A DNA stretch of 64,000 nt from Bordetella hinzii LMG 13501 (GTDB lineage Bacteria; Pseudomonadota; Gammaproteobacteria; Burkholderiales; Burkholderiaceae_B): contig NZ_LRUJ01000004.1 of assembly GCF_001548475.1 (NCBI RefSeq), positions 62,001 through 126,000 on the forward strand. Reading direction: 5' to 3'. Both the position numbers and the translations under genes were made by a program. Position 1 is the stretch's first letter. Every line of letters starts with the position of its first letter. This document shows, piece by piece, positions 61,000 through 64,000 of the stretch. A model generated the notes under the pieces. It saw only the letters and a list, made by a program, of their open reading frames with translations, was not told where the DNA came from and searched no databases.

Positions 61000-62276
61000 C
61001 CATTTCCGTCTTTGTCTTTTCGCTGCTGGGCGTCATGGCGCTGGGCGTGCCGATCGCTTTCGCCCTGCTGGCCAGCGGCGTGGCGCTGATGTGGCATCTG
61101 GACGTCTTCGACGCCCAGATCCTGGCGCAGAACGTCATCGGCGGCGCCGACAGCTTCCCCCTGTTGGCCGTGCCCTTCTTCATGCTGGCCGGCGAAATCA
61201 TGAACGAGGGCGGGCTGTCGCGGCGCATCGTCAACCTCGCCCTGGCCCTGGTCGGCCATGTGCGCGGCGGGCTGGGCTATGTCGCCATCATGGCCGGCTG
61301 CCTGCTATCGGCGCTGTCCGGATCGGCGGTCGCCGACGCGGCCGCCCTGACCGCGCTGGTGCTGCCCATGATGGTGGCCGCGGGCCACAAAAAGGAAACC
61401 GCCGGCGGCCTGATCGCCGCCACGGGCGTCATCGCCCCGGTGATTCCGCCCAGCATCGGCCTGGTGATCTTCGGCGTCGCGGCCAACGTCTCGATCTCCA
61501 AGCTCTTCATGGCGGCCATCGTCCCGGGCCTGCTCATCGGCGGCGCACTGTGGCTGACCTGGTACTGGCTGGCGCGCAACGAGAAAGTCGTCCCGCCGCC
61601 GCGCCGTCCGCGGGCCGAGGTGCTGCGCGCGCTGCGCGAATCGCTCTGGGCCCTGATGCTGCCGGTCATCATCCTGGTCGGCCTGCGCATGGGGGTCTTC
61701 ACGCCGACCGAAGCGGCGGTGGTCGCGGCCGTCTATGCCTTCCTGATCTCGACGCTGGTGTACCGCGAACTGCCGCCCAGCCGGCTCTACGGCCTGTTCG
61801 TGTCGGCGGCCAAGACCAGCGCCATCGTGATGTTCCTCATCGCCGCGGCCATGGTCACGGCCTGGCTGATCACGGTGGCCGACCTGCCGTCCAAGGTCGT
61901 GGACATGCTGGCGCCCTTCATGGAGAACAAGATCCTGCTCATGGCCGCGATCATGGTGCTGGTCATGATCGTGGGCACGGCGCTGGACATGACGCCCACC
62001 ATCCTCATCCTGACGCCCGTGCTCATGCCCATCGTGCGCGCCGCCGGCATCGACCCGGTCTACTTCGGGGTGCTCTTCATCATCAACAACTCCATCGGCC
62101 TGATCACGCCGCCCGTGGGGGTGGTGCTCAATGTGGTGGCCGGCGTGGGCAAGATGAAGATGGATGACGTCACGCGGGGCGTGATCCCCTTCATGATCGC
62201 GGAATTCGCCATCATGTTCGTGATGGTGCTCTTCCCGCCGCTGGTGACAGTGCCGGCGCGCTGGTTCGGCGGCTAG
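60996..62276 (+). CDS. TRAP transporter large permease (DctM family)
   Basis: A 426-residue, roughly twelve-helix Na+-coupled permease. Family motifs: FPLLAVPFFMLAGEIMNEGG, LSALSGSAVADAAAL, AATGVIAPVIPPSIGLVIFG and NSIGLITPPVGVVLNVVAGV. It completes the transporter and ends 4 bases before the convergent LysR gene. Confidence 0.93.
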   Translation: MTISVFVFSLLGVMALGVPIAFALLASGVALMWHLDVFDAQILAQNVIGGADSFPLLAVPFFMLAGEIMNEGGLSRRIVNLALALVGHVRGGLGYVAIMAGCLLSALSGSAVADAAALTALVLPMMVAAGHKKETAGGLIAATGVIAPVIPPSIGLVIFGVAANVSISKLFMAAIVPGLLIGGALWLTWYWLARNEKVVPPPRRPRAEVLRALRESLWALMLPVIILVGLRMGVFTPTEAAVVAAVYAFLISTLVYRELPPSRLYGLFVSAAKTSAIVMFLIAAAMVTAWLITVADLPSKVVDMLAPFMENKILLMAAIMVLVMIVGTALDMTPTILILTPVLMPIVRAAGIDPVYFGVLFIINNSIGLITPPVGVVLNVVAGVGKMKMDDVTRGVIPFMIAEFAIMFVMVLFPPLVTVPARWFGG

Positions 62277-62280
62277 GCCC

Positions 62281-63207
62281 TCAGCCGCGCGCCAGCCGCA
62301 GGCGCTCGCGTTCCAGGCCGCTGGCGCGCACGGCCTCGAACAGGCGGCTGGCCGCCGCCCCCAGCGCCACGTCCGTGCGCCGCAACAGCCCCACCGGCTC
62401 GTCGGTGCCCGGACCGGCAAAGGGCAGCGCCACCACGCGGCGCTGCGCCAGCAGCGTCTCGACCAGGCTGAAGGGCACGAACCAGACCGCGTCGTTGCCC
62501 AGCGTCAGCGCCAGGTTGAGCGACACCGACAGGCTTTCCACCCGGCCCGGCTGGGCCAGGATGCCCCAGCTGGCGATCAGGCTGTCGGCCGATTGGCGGA
62601 TCAACGTGCCGGCCGGCGGCATCAGCAAGGGGTGGCCGGCCAGGGCCTGGGGCCCGGCCAGCGCCGGATGGCCCGGCCGCACCACCACCGTCAGCGGCTC
62701 GCGGAACAAATGCTCGAACACCATGCCCGCCATGGCCTTGGGCTCGGCCATGCGGCCGATGACGAAATCCAGCTCCGCGGCCTTGAGCGCATCCAGCAGC
62801 TCACTGTTGCGCCCCGTGCTCACGGCCAACGTGGCCGTGGGCCACTCCTGGCCGAATACGCGCAAGGCCGGCGGCAGCAGCACGCTGGCCACCGTGGGCA
62901 GGGCGCCGACGCGCACGACCGTGGGCGGATTGGCGTTCAGGCCGCCCAGGTCGGCCAGCCCTTCGTGCAGGCTGCCCAGGCAGCCGCGCGCATAGGGCGC
63001 AAAGCGCCGGCCGGCGGCCGTGAGCGCCGCGCCCTGGCGGCCGCGCTCGAACAGCTCGCTGCCCACGACCTCCTCCAGCTCCGACAAGGTCTTGGAGACC
63101 GCGGGCTGGGTGATGGATAAAGACTCGGCGGCGCGCTGCAGGCTGCCCAGCTGGGCGACCGCCAGGAAACACTCGATATGCCGCAGCTTGACCCGACGTT
63201 TATCCAT
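62281..63207 (-). CDS. pcaQ: LysR-family regulator, PcaQ/GbpR type
   Basis: A 308-residue LysR regulator. The helix-turn-helix is VKLRHIECFLAVAQLGSLQR followed by ESLSITQPAVSKTLSELEEV. The effector domain pattern TVVRVGALPTVASVLLPPAL and LLMPPAGTLIRQSADS is that of the PcaQ group. It diverges from pcaH, the usual arrangement for the pca-operon activator. The interval holds an ATTAAT-N5-ATTAAT repeat. Confidence 0.8.
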   Translation of the reverse strand: MDKRRVKLRHIECFLAVAQLGSLQRAAESLSITQPAVSKTLSELEEVVGSELFERGRQGAALTAAGRRFAPYARGCLGSLHEGLADLGGLNANPPTVVRVGALPTVASVLLPPALRVFGQEWPTATLAVSTGRNSELLDALKAAELDFVIGRMAEPKAMAGMVFEHLFREPLTVVVRPGHPALAGPQALAGHPLLMPPAGTLIRQSADSLIASWGILAQPGRVESLSVSLNLALTLGNDAVWFVPFSLVETLLAQRRVVALPFAGPGTDEPVGLLRRTDVALGAAASRLFEAVRASGLERERLRLARG

Positions 63208-63220
63208 AACTTTTCAGGCG

Positions 63221-63237
63221 ATTAATTGACCATTAAT
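63221..63237. promoter_or_regulatory. ATTAAT-N5-ATTAAT repeat, possible PcaQ site
   Basis: ATTAATTGACCATTAAT is a 6-bp inverted repeat with a 5-base spacer in the 93-base pcaQ-pcaH interval, of the T-N11-A LysR class. Confidence 0.45.
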
Positions 63238-63300
63238 GTCACTTATCATAACCATAATGCGCAGGTAGAGTGGGCCGCTACACGCTACGGAGACAACCCC

Positions 63301-64000
63301 ATGGACCACCCCGAACCTGGCCCCATCCTGCTTGCCGACCGTGATTGGCCGCAGCATCCGCCTTATAAATACCCCGACTACAAATCGTCCATCCTGCGTA
63401 GCCCGACCCGCGCGCTGATGCCGGTGCCCGCGGCGCTGAAGGATCTGCGCGCGCCGGTCTACGGCGCCGGCGACCTGGGCGCGCATGACCACGACCTCAC
63501 CGTCAATGCCGCCAAGAACGGCGCTCCGCTGGGCGAGCGCATCATTGTGACCGGCCGGGTGCTGGATGAATCGGGACGCCCCCTGCCGCACACCCTGGTC
63601 GAGATCTGGCAGGCCAACGCGGCCGGCCGCTATGTGCACAAGGGCGACCAGCACGATGCGCCGCTGGACCCCAATTTCCTGGGCGCGGGCCGCTGTCTGA
63701 CGGACAAGGACGGGCGCTATCATTTCCTCACCATCAAGCCGGGCGCCTATCCCTGGGGCAACCACAGCAATGCCTGGCGCCCCAACCACATCCATTTCTC
63801 GCTCTTCGGGCAGTACTTCGGCTCGCGCCTGGTGACGCAGATGTACTTCCCGGGCGATCCGCTGCTGGCGCTGGACCCGATCTTCCAGGGCACGCCGGCG
63901 CATGCCCGCGACCGCCTGGTGTCGCGCTTCGCGCTCGAACACACGCGCGAGGGCTATGCCCTGGCCTATGAGTTCGACATCGTCCTGCGCGGCGCCCGCC
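63301..64000 (+). CDS. pcaH: Protocatechuate 3,4-dioxygenase beta subunit (5' part)
   Basis: 233 codons are present; the gene runs off the window, close to its full family length of about 235-240. It cleaves protocatechuate intradiol to beta-carboxy-muconate. The four iron ligands are visible: Y111 (GRYVHKG), Y150 (GAYPWGN), H163 and H165 (RPNHIHFS), with spacings of 39, 13 and 2 identical to those known for PcaH. GGAGA lies before the ATG at 63301. The alpha subunit pcaG is expected next. Confidence 0.93.
   Translation, partial: MDHPEPGPILLADRDWPQHPPYKYPDYKSSILRSPTRALMPVPAALKDLRAPVYGAGDLGAHDHDLTVNAAKNGAPLGERIIVTGRVLDESGRPLPHTLVEIWQANAAGRYVHKGDQHDAPLDPNFLGAGRCLTDKDGRYHFLTIKPGAYPWGNHSNAWRPNHIHFSLFGQYFGSRLVTQMYFPGDPLLALDPIFQGTPAHARDRLVSRFALEHTREGYALAYEFDIVLRGAR

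Noticed and set aside
63285-63294. CGCTACGGAG, a half-match to the two-component palindrome, upstream of pcaH
   Set aside because: Only one half is present and it coincides with the pcaH ribosome-binding site; no symmetric partner lies beside it.
1-64000. RNA genes, CRISPR arrays, insertion sequences or prophage
   Set aside because: No tRNA-like cloverleaf, rRNA stretch, regularly spaced direct repeats, transposase or integrase was found by reading; all intergenic gaps are shorter than 300 bases.

Overview
The window is GC-rich, densely packed bacterial chromosome with short intergenic gaps and many ATGA stop/start overlaps. Three things suggest a betaproteobacterium of the Alcaligenaceae (Bordetella/Achromobacter type): two Bug-family periplasmic receptors, many one-cluster-one-regulator catabolic operons, and a pcaQ/pcaH pair. 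No rRNA, tRNA, insertion sequence or CRISPR array was seen. The genus is an inference from gene content, not from a marker gene.

Layout. 1-7403: end of an enoyl-CoA hydratase, a CaiB-type CoA-transferase, then a branched-chain-amino-acid-type ABC transporter (binding protein, two permeases, two ATPases) overlapping an amidase. 7426-16664: envelope and stress genes: a sulfatase-superfamily polyglycerolphosphate-synthase-like membrane enzyme, a chromate transporter, a DUF892 ferritin-like protein, two tiny proteins, a D,D-carboxypeptidase overlapping a ClC channel with a divergent MarR regulator, an SBF/ACR3-type exporter and a DUF454 protein. 16678-22358: a minus-strand sugar-acid operon (RraA-like aldolase, SMP-30 lactonase, Bug receptor, 2-hydroxyacid dehydrogenase, NIPSNAP, HpcH aldolase) with a divergent IclR regulator. 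22473-32487: serine hydrolase and class V aminotransferase on the minus strand, diverging from a GntR regulator, a Dpp-type peptide ABC transporter and an M20 peptidase. 32480-45753: a three-subunit HcnABC/opine-oxidase-like dehydrogenase, HyuA/HyuB plus an aldehyde dehydrogenase, an XRE-cupin regulator, and a spermidine/putrescine-type ABC transporter. These are tied together by a repeated AT-rich CAATATATTG-like element. 45779-50153: a two-component system, a secreted HbpS/GlcG-type protein and an exported catalase, with two copies of an 18-bp palindrome around the two-component genes. 50175-57129: IclR, maleate isomerase and nitrilase; an MFS carrier; an FAD monooxygenase with a Bug receptor and a divergent LysR. 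58024-64000: IclR, then a TRAP transporter with a 3-dehydroquinate dehydratase embedded in it, next to pcaQ and the start of pcaH.

How it works together. Nearly every block pairs an uptake system with a few enzymes and a dedicated regulator, typical of accessory catabolic chromosome. The last block reads as uptake and conversion of a hydroaromatic acid (quinate or dehydroshikimate type) toward protocatechuate cleavage. The most intriguing block is 45779-50153. It has the parts of the Streptomyces HbpS-SenS-SenR redox-sensing system (heme-binding secreted protein, sensor kinase, LuxR-type regulator, catalase) in a Gram-negative setting.
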